From: JAHEGP01 sp963751595
GTDB taxonomy: Bacteria; Pseudomonadota; Gammaproteobacteria; Pseudomonadales; JAHEGP01
DNA: 64,000 nt
Direction: 5' to 3'
NCBI GenBank assembly: GCA_963751595.1
Contig: CAVVVC010000007.1
Location: forward strand, 248,001-312,000
Every line of letters starts with the position of its first letter. Within the stretch, counting starts at the first letter, position 1. The notes below the pieces were generated by a model. It was not told the origin of the DNA. It did no database searches and saw only the letters and a program-made list of their open reading frames with translations. The translations under genes and the position numbers were made by a program. Below are positions 8,745 through 17,595 of this stretch, piece after piece.

Positions 8745-11700
8745 ATGACAATTCGAGTTGCTCTTCGCCATAACACCTACTACCGGTTTGATCGCTTCGT
8801 CAAGATGTCGCCCCATGTGGTGCGCCTGCGGCCAGCTCCCCATTGCCGCAACAAAATCTACAGCTACTCTCTGAAGATAAGCCCGTCCAATCACTTTATT
8901 AACTGGCAACAGGATCCCTTCGGAAATTTCCTGGCGCGGCTGGTGTTTCCCGAGAAGGTCAAAGAGTTTGCGGTAGAGGTTGAGGTGATAACCGATATGA
9001 CGGTTATCAATCCCTTCGACTTCTTCGTCGAGGAGTACGCCGAGCACTACCCCTTTGCCTACGAGCCGCAACTGCGAATAGAGCTGGCGCCCTATCTGGA
9101 TATTGTCGAAAACGGGCCGAAATTAAGCGACTGGATGCAGCGCTTTGCCGCCGATGCCAAGCCCGGTGACGACAACCCGATCGCCATCATTGATTTCCTG
9201 GTCGCGGTCAACCAGCGCTTGCAGCAGGATATCGGTTACCGAATTCGCATGGAGCCGGGGGTCCAGAGCTGCGAGGAAACCCTGGAACTGGCCATTGGTT
9301 CGTGTCGCGACAGTGCCTGGTTATTGGTGCAGATACTGCGGCACCTGGGCTTGGCGGCGAGGTTTGTATCCGGTTACCTGGTCCAGTTGACGGCTGATGT
9401 GAAGGCACTGGATGGGCCGGCGGGGCCGGAGCAGGATTTTACCGACCTGCATGCCTGGTGCGAGGTTTTTCTGCCCGGAGCGGGATGGGTTGGACTCGAT
9501 CCTACTTCGGGCCTGTTTGCCGGGGAGGGGCATATCCCCCTCGCATGTACCCCCCACCCCTCGACCGCGGCGGCCATTACCGGGGCCATCGACCCGTGTG
9601 AAGTCGAATTCGAATTCAGCAACGATGTGGTGCGCATCCACGAGGATCCCCGGGTCACCAAGCCCTACAGCGAAGAGCAATGGAGCGCCATTGATACCCT
9701 CGGGCTGGCAGTGGATACCCAGATGGAGGCGGCGGATGTGCGCCTCACCATGGGGGGTGAACCGACCTTTGTTTCGGCGCAGGACATGGATGCGCCCCAG
9801 TGGAACACCGAAGCCCTCGGCGAGGACAAGCTGAAACTGGCCAAACAATTATTGCTGCGCCTGCGGGAACGCTTTGCGCCCGGTGGCCTGGTGCATTATG
9901 GCCAGGGCAAGTGGTATCCCGGCGAACCGACGCCGCGCTGGGCGCTGGGGTGTTTCTGGCGCACTGACCAGGTTGCCCTGTGGCAGGACAAGCGCCTGCT
10001 GGCAAAGGTCAACGAGGACTACGGCCTGGGCCCGGACGACGCCCGGAAATACGCCACCACGCTATGCGATCGCCTGGGGCTCGACGCTGCCTATGTGCAG
10101 CCTGCCTATGAAGATCCGCTCTACCATATCTGGCAGGAACGCAAGCTGCCGGACAACATCGACCCGCTCAAGGCCACCCGCAAGGACAGCCAGGACCGGC
10201 GTCGGCTTGCCAAACTGTTACAGCGGGGGCTGGACCAGCCCAAGGGTTTTGTCCTGCCGCTGGGGCGTGAACCGGGCAAGCCATGGCGTTCCAGCCTGTG
10301 GCAGACACGCATCGGCACCATCAATCTGATTCCCGGAGATTCGCCCCTGGGGCTGCGCCTGCCCCTGGATTCCCTGCCCTGGGAGGAGGAGCCCGAGGTC
10401 AAGCCGGAACGGGACCCGTTCGAGCCCCGGGATGAGCTGGCCGATCCGGCGGCCGAAGACAGCGGCGCCAAGTCAAAAAAGAAGCGCAAAGTGAAGTCCG
10501 GCAAGCAGAAAAAGCCCGCCAAAGACGACGGGCAGCCGCGGAAATTGCTGCACACCGCCCTGTGTGTCGAGGAGCGCGACGGCAAGGTGTATATCTTCCT
10601 GCCACCGATGGAACACCTGGAGCACTTCATCGAGTTGATCAGTGCGATCGAAGGGGTGGCCGCCGAACTTGATATGCCGGTGGTGCTGGAGGGCTACGAG
10701 CCGCCCCGGGATCCGCGCCTGCAGCGCCTGTTGGTTACCCCTGACCCGGGCGTGATAGAAGTGAATATCCACCCTGCAAGCAGTTGGGCCCAGCTGCGGG
10801 ACAATACCCATATTCTTTACGAAGAGGCCCACACCTGCCGTTTGGGCACTGAAAAATTCATGCTCGATGGGCGCCACACCGGCACCGGGGGTGGCAATCA
10901 CGTTACCCTGGGTGGGGCCAGTCCCGAACACAGTCCCCTGCTGCGCCGCCCCGACCTGCTGCGCAGCCTGGTGACTTACTGGCAGCATCACCCCGGGTTG
11001 TCGTATCTGTTTTCGGGCATGTTTATCGGGCCCACCAGTCAGGCACCGAGGGTGGACGAAGGCCGGCCGGAGATGCTCTACGAACTGGAAATCGCCTTCC
11101 AGCAATTCCCCCAGGGCGACTGCGACGAACCCTGGCTGGTCGACCGCCTGATGCGCAATCTGCTGATCGACATTACCGGCAATACCCATCGCGCCGAATT
11201 CTGTATCGATAAACTTTATGCCCCCGGGTCGCCCACCGGGCGCCTGGGTATTCTGGAGTTTCGCGGTTTCGAAATGCCGCCCCACGCGCGCATGGCACTG
11301 GTGCAGGTACTGTTGCTGCGTTGCCTGGTAGCCCGCTTCTGGAAGAAACCCTATACCGGCAAGCTGGTGCGCTGGGGCACGGAACTGCATGACAAGTTCA
11401 TGTTGCCCCACTACGTCTGGCAGGATATCAAGGAAGTGGTTGCCGACCTCAAGGCCGAGGGCTATCCGTTTCAACTGGAGTGGTTGGCACCGTTCGAGGA
11501 GTTTCGCTTCCCTCATTACGGCAATGTGAATATCGGCGACATCAACCTGGAGTTGCGCTGGGCGATAGAGCCCTGGCACGTACTGGGCGAGGAGGTGAGC
11601 AGTTTTGGCACTTCCCGCTATGTCGATTCCTCGGTGGAGCGCCTCCAGGTCAAGCTGACCGGGCTGGTGGGTGAGCGCTACGTATTATGCTGTAACGGCC

Positions 11701-12113
11701 GCCGTGTGCCGCTGCACCAAACCGGGCGCAGCGGCGAATATGTCGGCGCCGTGCGCTATCGCGCCTGGCAGCCACCCTCTGCCCTGCACCCGCGAATCGG
11801 CGTGCATGCGCCCCTGGTATTCGACCTGTACGACAGCTGGAACGGGCGTTCCGTAGGTGCCTGTACCTATCACGTCACCCACCCGGGGGGGCGCTCCTAC
11901 GACGACTTCCCGGTCAATGCCTTCGCCGCCGAGGCGCGGCGGGTGAACCGTTTCTGGGACTACGGCCATACCCAGGGGCCGTTGCCGGGGAATCCGGACT
12001 TCGAAGATATCCGGGCTTTTGCTCCGGAGCACGGCTTGCCTCGCCCCATGGCGCCACCAGCGGAGGAGTCCCCCGGTGAATACGTCCACACCCTGGATCT
12101 GCGCAGTAAATAG
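8745..12113 (+). CDS. transglutaminase-like plus putative amidoligase (DUF2126) protein
   Basis: This 1122-residue protein has two parts. The N-terminal 270 residues form a transglutaminase N-terminal domain and a cysteine-protease-fold core with a plausible triad: Cys187 (GSCRDS), His236 (DLHAWCE) and Asp252 (LDPTSG). The remainder is DUF2126, described in Pfam as a putative amidoligase of glutamine-synthetase-like fold; MGGEPTFV (336-343) and HTGTGGGNHVTLGG are landmark stretches. A lysine-rich, presumably disordered linker (about 575-600) interrupts it. One polypeptide may therefore both make and cut or exchange amide bonds. It follows the alpha-E gene by 10 nt. The reaction is not known for any close homologue I can name. 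Confidence 0.87.
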   Translation: MTIRVALRHNTYYRFDRFVKMSPHVVRLRPAPHCRNKIYSYSLKISPSNHFINWQQDPFGNFLARLVFPEKVKEFAVEVEVITDMTVINPFDFFVEEYAEHYPFAYEPQLRIELAPYLDIVENGPKLSDWMQRFAADAKPGDDNPIAIIDFLVAVNQRLQQDIGYRIRMEPGVQSCEETLELAIGSCRDSAWLLVQILRHLGLAARFVSGYLVQLTADVKALDGPAGPEQDFTDLHAWCEVFLPGAGWVGLDPTSGLFAGEGHIPLACTPHPSTAAAITGAIDPCEVEFEFSNDVVRIHEDPRVTKPYSEEQWSAIDTLGLAVDTQMEAADVRLTMGGEPTFVSAQDMDAPQWNTEALGEDKLKLAKQLLLRLRERFAPGGLVHYGQGKWYPGEPTPRWALGCFWRTDQVALWQDKRLLAKVNEDYGLGPDDARKYATTLCDRLGLDAAYVQPAYEDPLYHIWQERKLPDNIDPLKATRKDSQDRRRLAKLLQRGLDQPKGFVLPLGREPGKPWRSSLWQTRIGTINLIPGDSPLGLRLPLDSLPWEEEPEVKPERDPFEPRDELADPAAEDSGAKSKKKRKVKSGKQKKPAKDDGQPRKLLHTALCVEERDGKVYIFLPPMEHLEHFIELISAIEGVAAELDMPVVLEGYEPPRDPRLQRLLVTPDPGVIEVNIHPASSWAQLRDNTHILYEEAHTCRLGTEKFMLDGRHTGTGGGNHVTLGGASPEHSPLLRRPDLLRSLVTYWQHHPGLSYLFSGMFIGPTSQAPRVDEGRPEMLYELEIAFQQFPQGDCDEPWLVDRLMRNLLIDITGNTHRAEFCIDKLYAPGSPTGRLGILEFRGFEMPPHARMALVQVLLLRCLVARFWKKPYTGKLVRWGTELHDKFMLPHYVWQDIKEVVADLKAEGYPFQLEWLAPFEEFRFPHYGNVNIGDINLELRWAIEPWHVLGEEVSSFGTSRYVDSSVERLQVKLTGLVGERYVLCCNGRRVPLHQTGRSGEYVGAVRYRAWQPPSALHPRIGVHAPLVFDLYDSWNGRSVGACTYHVTHPGGRSYDDFPVNAFAAEARRVNRFWDYGHTQGPLPGNPDFEDIRAFAPEHGLPRPMAPPAEESPGEYVHTLDLRSK

Positions 12114-12165
12114 CGTGGTGCACCAAATTGGGACATAATGGCGTCTTTTTTGCGCGTGCAAACGA

Positions 12166-14721
12166 GTGATTGAATCCAGTCTACTTGCCCGCTCTTCGTG
12201 GTTGGCCTACAGCGAGCCCCAGGCCAGCCATGACGAGGTGTTTACCGCCGACGGTGAGGTGCGGCCGCATTGGCAGTACCTGCTCGAAAGCCTGGAATCC
12301 CTCGGCCCCGATGTCATCAACGACCGGGAGCGCAAGGCCTGGCGTATCCTCCGTGACGACGGCGCAACCTACAACGATTACGCTCAGCCGCAGGCCGCGC
12401 GCAATTGGGCGATCGATCCCATCCCCCTGTTGCTCCGCAGCGAGGAGTGGGCGACCATCGAGTCCGGGCTGCAGGAGCGGGCCGAACTGTTGAACCTGGT
12501 GCTCAAGGACATCTACGGTGAGCGCCAGTTGCTGCGCCACGGTATCATTCCCCCCGAGATCATTTTCAGTCACGCCGGTTTTTTACGACCCTGCCAGGGG
12601 CTTGCGCTGGCAGGCGAGCACCAACTCATCCAGTACGCCGCCGATATGGTGCGCTCGGCTGATGGCAGTATGCGGATTGTCGCCGACCGCAGCCAGGCGC
12701 CCAGCGGTGCCGGCTACGCCCTGGAGAACCGCACCGTCATGTCGCGGGTCTTCCCCAGCCTGTTTCGCGACAGCCACGTGCATCGCCTGTCACTGTATTT
12801 CCAGCGCTTGCGGGCGAAGCTGACCGAGTTGAACCCGGGCAGCGATATTCCCCGCATCGTGATGCTTTCCCCCGGCTCCTACAATGAAACCTATTTCGAG
12901 CAGGCCTACCTTGCCAACTACCTCGGCTTGCCCCTGGTGCAGGGCACCGACCTGGCAGTGCGCGACGGCTATGTATGGATGAAAGCACTCGACGGGCTGC
13001 GGCGGGTCGATGTGATCCTGCGCCGGGTCGACGACAATTACTGCGACCCGGTAGAGCTGAAGTCAGACTCCCAACTCGGTGTGCCCGGCCTGCTCGAAGT
13101 AGTCCGCATGGGCAGAGTGGCGATCGCCAATCCACTCGGGTCCAGTGTTCTCGAAAACCCGGCGCTGTTGCGCTATATGCCGGATATCGCCCGTTTCTTT
13201 CTCGGGCGCGAACCCCGCCTCGCATCGGTGGGCACTTTTTGGTGCGGCGACCCCAGGGATCGGGAGCATGTGCTCGCCAATCTCAGTCAGCTGGTGCTCA
13301 AGCCCACTTCCCGCGCGGCGAATATCCAGAGCGTACTCGGCACGGAACTGAGCCAGCAGGGACTTGCTGAATGGCGTGACAAGATTCTTCAACGCCCTTA
13401 CCTGTACGTGGCCCAGGAGTATCTCCAGCCTTCCAGCCTGCCGGTTTGGCACAACAACGCGCTGCACCCCAGGAGCGCCATTTTGCGCAGCTTTGCGGTG
13501 GCGTCGGGCTCCTCATACAGCGTTTTGCCGGGGGGGCTGACGCGGGCCGGCCTGGCCCAGGGTACCGCACTGATCAGTAACCGACTGGGGTCTGTGAGCA
13601 AGGACACCTGGGTATTGGCATCGGAGCCGGAGAAGCAGGTAACCTTGCGCCACGAGCCCGAGGCCGCGGTCCAGCCCCAGGCCTGGGATCGCCTTGGCGT
13701 TCCCAGTCGGGTGGTCGAAAATGTATTCTGGGTCGGTCGCTACGCGGAGCGATCAGAATCGGCGCTGCGCCTGTTGCGCACCGTATTCGTTGAGCTGCAC
13801 GGTATAGAACCGCTGCCGCCGGCCAGCTACCCCATGCTGCTGCGTGCGGTCACCCATTTGACGGCGACCTATCCTGGCTTCGTTGCCGATGATAGTACCC
13901 TGTTCGCCAATCCCGAGCCTGAGCTGCTTGCCGTTGCCAGTGATCGCCAGCGTAGCGGTTCGGTTGCGTCTTCACTTAACGCACTGCTGGTGGCTGCGGA
14001 CCAGATCAAGGAAACCCTGTCGTCAGATATGCAGCGCATCATCAACGATATTCGAGACCAGTTGGGCGAGCTGGAGCGCGATTTGAGCCTGGGCATCAAT
14101 GCGGCGCCGGAGGCCGCGCTCGACCCCCTGGTGACCACCTTGCTGGCACTGTCGGGTCTGGCCCAGGAAAGCATGATGCGGGGCGTAAGCTGGCACTTTA
14201 TGGAAATGGGCAAACGAATCGAGCGCGCCTGGCAGACGATATCCCAGGTTCGCTCGCTGCTGGTGCCGGTGGTGTCGCGGCGCGACGAAGAAGTTCTGCT
14301 GGAGGCCAACCTGCTGAGTGTGGAGTGCCTCAACAATTATCGCAGGCGCTACAACGGCCAAATGGCCGTCGCCAATGGCCTCGAACTGTTGCTGCTTGAG
14401 CCGAGTAATCCTCGCTCGCTGTTGTACCAGCTTGAATCTCTCGGGGCCCACATCAGCGAATTGCCCGCCGAGGCCGGCCAGCGTGGCCTGCCCAGCTACA
14501 GCCGGCTGGTGCTGGAGGCGAGTACCCAACTCAAGTTGAGCGACCCACTGGCCCTGGCGAGTCATGGCGACGGCGACGCCGTGCGTACCGAGCTCGAGCT
14601 GTTGCTGGCGCGCATTCAGCGATTACTTGGGGAGACCTCGCAGGCGATTGCCGATCGCTTTTTCGATCACGGCGATGGGCCACAGCCGCTGTTGCCGGGT
14701 TCCTGGGAGGCGTCGACATGA
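12166..14721 (+). CDS. fused circularly permuted ATP-grasp / alpha-E protein
   Basis: The 851-residue product joins a second ATP-grasp domain (about 1-480) to a second alpha-E domain (about 500-830; signature VVENVFWVGRYAERSESALR). It therefore repeats, as one chain, the two genes at the start of the cluster. RRVDD is kept, but the EDN of the stand-alone ligase is replaced by ADR (IVADRSQAPSG) and the GGYG loop by SRAANIQSVLG. I recall the ADR form as usual for the fused clade, so this is more likely a distinct activity than decay. GTG is the proposed start; the ribosome site is weak. The stop overlaps the next start (ATGA). Confidence 0.87.
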   Translation: MIESSLLARSSWLAYSEPQASHDEVFTADGEVRPHWQYLLESLESLGPDVINDRERKAWRILRDDGATYNDYAQPQAARNWAIDPIPLLLRSEEWATIESGLQERAELLNLVLKDIYGERQLLRHGIIPPEIIFSHAGFLRPCQGLALAGEHQLIQYAADMVRSADGSMRIVADRSQAPSGAGYALENRTVMSRVFPSLFRDSHVHRLSLYFQRLRAKLTELNPGSDIPRIVMLSPGSYNETYFEQAYLANYLGLPLVQGTDLAVRDGYVWMKALDGLRRVDVILRRVDDNYCDPVELKSDSQLGVPGLLEVVRMGRVAIANPLGSSVLENPALLRYMPDIARFFLGREPRLASVGTFWCGDPRDREHVLANLSQLVLKPTSRAANIQSVLGTELSQQGLAEWRDKILQRPYLYVAQEYLQPSSLPVWHNNALHPRSAILRSFAVASGSSYSVLPGGLTRAGLAQGTALISNRLGSVSKDTWVLASEPEKQVTLRHEPEAAVQPQAWDRLGVPSRVVENVFWVGRYAERSESALRLLRTVFVELHGIEPLPPASYPMLLRAVTHLTATYPGFVADDSTLFANPEPELLAVASDRQRSGSVASSLNALLVAADQIKETLSSDMQRIINDIRDQLGELERDLSLGINAAPEAALDPLVTTLLALSGLAQESMMRGVSWHFMEMGKRIERAWQTISQVRSLLVPVVSRRDEEVLLEANLLSVECLNNYRRRYNGQMAVANGLELLLLEPSNPRSLLYQLESLGAHISELPAEAGQRGLPSYSRLVLEASTQLKLSDPLALASHGDGDAVRTELELLLARIQRLLGETSQAIADRFFDHGDGPQPLLPGSWEAST

Positions 14722-15596
14722 AGTACCGGATTCGTCACACCACGCGTTACCGGTATTCCGAGCAGGTCAGCCAGTGTCACAGCCTGACCCACCTGCTACC
14801 AAGGGATACTCCCAACCAGCGCTGCCTTGAATCGCGCATTGAAGTGCAGCCAATGCCGGTGCTGGGTAATACGCGCCTCGACTACTTCGGCAATCATTGT
14901 TATCACTTCACGGTACAGTGGCCCCACGTATTGCTGGATGTCACCGCCCACAGCGCCGTGGCGGTGGACGAGTTTCGCCCGGGACTCGGGCTGGACTTCG
15001 GTATCAGTTGTGCCCAGACGCGCATGGCGCTGGCCCAGGGTAATGACCTTGCCACCCTCGAGGCTCGGGAGTATTTGCTGGAGTCACCCCTGGTCAAGCT
15101 GGGCGCCCCGTTGGCGGATTATGCCCGCCCGAGCTTCGCGGAGGACCGGCCCTTACTGTCGGCAGTGCGTGAACTGGTGGATCGAATCTACCGGGATTTC
15201 ACCTACGACCCGGTGTCGACCACGGTGTCGACTCCGGTCATCGAAGTGCTCGCCCACCGTCGCGGTGTCTGCCAGGACTTCGCCCACCTGGCGATTGCCT
15301 GCCTGCGCTCACTGGGGTTTCCGGCGCGCTATGTCAGCGGTTATCTCGAGACCCTGCCTGCGCCGGGGACGCAGAAGCTGGTGGGTGCCGATGCCAGCCA
15401 TGCCTGGTTCGCGGTCTATTCGCCGGTGGAGGGCTGGACGGATTTTGACCCGACCAACAATACCCTCGCCGAGCAGCAACACATCACCACCGCCTGGGGT
15501 CGTGACTACGCCGATGTCACACCGCTGAAGGGTACGGTTTTCGGCGGCGGCAGCCACCATAGTGTCGAGGTGGAAGTCGACGTGGAACGCTGTTAG
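14718..15596 (+). CDS. transglutaminase-like family protein
   Basis: The 292-residue protein has the bacterial transglutaminase N-terminal domain (MKYRIRHTTRYRYSEQV) and a transglutaminase-like core. The catalytic set is Cys185 (RRGVCQDFAH), His228 (ASHAWFAVYSP) and Asp244 (TDFDPTNN). Proteins of this type act as cysteine peptidases or amide transferases; the substrate is unknown. It has no signal peptide, so it should act in the cytoplasm with the ligases. Its ATG overlaps the stop of the fused ATP-grasp gene by 4 nt. It is the last tightly linked gene before the gap that carries a miniature element. Confidence 0.9.
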   Translation: MKYRIRHTTRYRYSEQVSQCHSLTHLLPRDTPNQRCLESRIEVQPMPVLGNTRLDYFGNHCYHFTVQWPHVLLDVTAHSAVAVDEFRPGLGLDFGISCAQTRMALAQGNDLATLEAREYLLESPLVKLGAPLADYARPSFAEDRPLLSAVRELVDRIYRDFTYDPVSTTVSTPVIEVLAHRRGVCQDFAHLAIACLRSLGFPARYVSGYLETLPAPGTQKLVGADASHAWFAVYSPVEGWTDFDPTNNTLAEQQHITTAWGRDYADVTPLKGTVFGGGSHHSVEVEVDVERC

Positions 15597-15637
15597 TGGC
15601 GCAGTCGGTGCAAGCACCGGGCGTCTGTAATACATAA

Positions 15638-15774
15638 GGCACCTCTGATCAATTCGGTGTCACCTCAGGCTTAGCGCCGCTCGTCAATGAGAACTACCAT
15701 TGACCTTCGCGACGCGCCTTGCCAGCCATCACCAATGGCTCCGCTGAGGTTGTACCGAATTGATCAGAGTTGCC
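15638..15774. mobile_element. 137-bp MITE-like element with 31-bp terminal inverted repeats
   Basis: The ends are imperfect inverted repeats of 31 bp matching at 27 positions; the outer perfect core is CTCTGATCAATTCGGT. A 4-bp direct repeat, ATAA, flanks both ends (15634-15637 and 15775-15778), as a target-site duplication would. There is no reading frame for a transposase. It sits between the transglutaminase and Anbu genes and may affect their cotranscription, as the folded RNA would be a long hairpin. Confidence 0.75.
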
Positions 15775-15828
15775 ATAACTGTGTAGCGCTGATTGTCAGC
15801 CGCACAAGCCACCGGGGAATCCATCACC

Positions 15829-16542
15829 ATGACATACTGCGTTGCCATGAACCTGCGCGAGGGCATGCTGTTTGCTGCCGACTCCCGCACCAATGCCGGC
15901 ATAGACCATGTCTCCACTTTCTGTAAGATGCATGTCTTCGAGGTGGCCAAAAAGCGCGCCGTCGTGATGCTCTCGGCGGGCAATCTGGCGACCTCCCAGA
16001 GCGTCATCAGCCTACTGCGGGAAGAGGCGCGCAACACCGAGGTGCCGAATATCTGCAACGCAGAGTCGATGCACCATTGCGCGCGCCTGGTGGGTGTCGC
16101 GATTCGCTCGATCATCAACCAGCACCAGCAGGGACAGCAGTCCGCGAGCTCCGTGAACTTTAGCTGCAACTTTCTGGTGGGTGGTCAGATCCTCGGTGAG
16201 GAGCCGCGCCTGTTTCACGTCTACCCCCAGGGAAATTTCATCGAGTCGACCGTGGACACACCCTTTTTTCAGATCGGGGAGATCAAGTACGGTAAGCCCA
16301 TCATCGACCGGATCGTCGATTACGAACTGGGTCTGAATCTGGCCATGAAGGCGGCGCTGATATCCTTCGACTCGACGATTCACTCCAACGTGTCGGTGGG
16401 TATGCCCATCGATTTCGTCAGCTACCGCAGGGACAGCCTGGAAATCAACCGGGAGCGCCTCGCGGAAGACAACAAGTATTACAACCGGCTCACCCAGGCC
16501 TGGTCAGGTGGCATTCGCAGGCTGTTCGAGGACCTGCCCTGA
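15829..16542 (+). CDS. Anbu-type proteasome-like peptidase
   Basis: The 237-residue protein is an Ntn-hydrolase of the Anbu (ancestral beta subunit) family, related to HslV and 20S beta subunits. The ATG at 15829 is chosen because it places Thr second, so Met removal exposes the nucleophile (MTYCVAMN). Counting that Thr as 1, Asp17 (AADSR) and Lys32 (FCKMH) complete the proteasome-type triad; the family opening and the C-terminal region are full length. No propeptide is needed. Anbu genes commonly travel with the ATP-grasp, alpha-E and transglutaminase genes found immediately upstream. No ATPase partner is encoded nearby. It assembles into an open spiral in structures of homologues; the native substrate is unknown. 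Confidence 0.92.
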   Translation: MTYCVAMNLREGMLFAADSRTNAGIDHVSTFCKMHVFEVAKKRAVVMLSAGNLATSQSVISLLREEARNTEVPNICNAESMHHCARLVGVAIRSIINQHQQGQQSASSVNFSCNFLVGGQILGEEPRLFHVYPQGNFIESTVDTPFFQIGEIKYGKPIIDRIVDYELGLNLAMKAALISFDSTIHSNVSVGMPIDFVSYRRDSLEINRERLAEDNKYYNRLTQAWSGGIRRLFEDLP

Positions 16543-16571
16543 GCCAGCTGGGGTGATAAGGCTGCGAGGCC

Positions 16572-16805
16572 CTAACAGGTCGGGGAGCAGCCCTCGTCGG
16601 TGTTCGAGTCACAGCTATTGATATCCAGCACGTACCATAGGTAGCAGCGCGAAAACACACCGTTGAGAATCAGAAACAGGGCGATCAGCAGCACAAACCA
16701 TTCGATGGCGTTCATCTGGGTGGCGGTGATCGCCCATAGCCCCAGCAACAGGCCAGCTGCGAGCCGAAACAGGCGCTCTATGTTCCCGAGGTTGCGTTCG
16801 ATCAT
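16572..16805 (-). CDS. DUF2892 small membrane protein
   Basis: This 77-residue protein has the DUF2892 pattern: an amphipathic start (IERNLGNIERLFRLAAG), two membrane helices (GLLLGLWAITAT and FVLLIALFLILNGVF) and a short Cys-containing tail. The same domain forms the membrane part of YgaP-type rhodanese proteins. Function is unknown. The tail here is unusually Cys-rich (four Cys in the last 22 residues), which could bind metal. It ends 30 nt from the convergent Anbu gene. Confidence 0.8.
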   Translation of the reverse strand: MIERNLGNIERLFRLAAGLLLGLWAITATQMNAIEWFVLLIALFLILNGVFSRCYLWYVLDINSCDSNTDEGCSPTC

Positions 16806-16941
16806 GGATCACCCTGCGCGTTGAGGTTCGCGAGGTATACGTGGCGACGGGTCAATCGGATTCTGGCGCAAGGACCCGGACGTGACGCTGGCGCCCCGCT
16901 GGAACCAATGCCATTGGGCCCACCCGCTGGCTGCTGGCGAG

Positions 16942-17466
16942 TTAGAACAGCTCTCCCTGGGGGGCGAGCCGGCGCACCGTATCACCCACAGCGATTCTTC
17001 CCCCCTGCAGGATTTTGGCGCACAGGCCGCCGTGGCCGAGCATCGCGGCGAAGCCTCCCGGCCCCAGTGCGGTTTCCATCCGCGAGCAAGGGTGGCATAG
17101 AGAGGTGGTCTCCAGCACCGCATCACCCACTGACAGCCTCTGGTGGCGAAGGGCACCCAGGTTGATGCCGCTAACCACAAGATTGCGCCTGAGCAGCTCA
17201 GGGGCAAGGCTTTGCTTATCGCAAAAATATTCGATCTGACGGATATACTCAGTGGAAATGATCGTCACCTGGCGGCTGGAGCCGGCTGTCTTGTTGCACC
17301 GGTGATCGCCCTCCAGGCCAAGATCCTGCAGTGCGACAGCGCTGTCGACGGCAAGCATGGCTTGTTTATGCCCGGGCCGCAGCCCGATCCAGGTGACCTG
17401 CCCGGGCCTTAGATGCATCAGGTAACGGTCTAGCAGTCTCTGTTGGCTGTTCATGGTAGGGCTCAT
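16942..17466 (-). CDS. MOSC-domain protein
   Basis: The 174-residue protein carries a MOSC domain, the sulfur-carrier or substrate-transfer domain of molybdenum-cofactor sulfurases and YiiM/mARC enzymes. GLEGDHR, TIIS, LRRNLVVSGINL and GDAVLETTSLCHPC are family landmarks, and the conserved Cys lies in SLCHPC. The ATG at 17466 has AAGG 7 nt upstream; the ATG four codons inside is also possible. It stands alone, with no molybdenum-enzyme gene close by, so its acceptor cannot be inferred. Confidence 0.85.
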   Translation of the reverse strand: MSPTMNSQQRLLDRYLMHLRPGQVTWIGLRPGHKQAMLAVDSAVALQDLGLEGDHRCNKTAGSSRQVTIISTEYIRQIEYFCDKQSLAPELLRRNLVVSGINLGALRHQRLSVGDAVLETTSLCHPCSRMETALGPGGFAAMLGHGGLCAKILQGGRIAVGDTVRRLAPQGELF

Positions 17467-17595
17467 GGTAGGGCCTTTCGATGCGCCTAACCAGCTGTTG
17501 ATACGTGGTCAGCGACAGCATAATGGCTAACGCCGTGGGCTCAACATCCGCTGCTTCGTAGTCCCTCTTGCCTGGACTGGCAAGGGTGCAACCGG

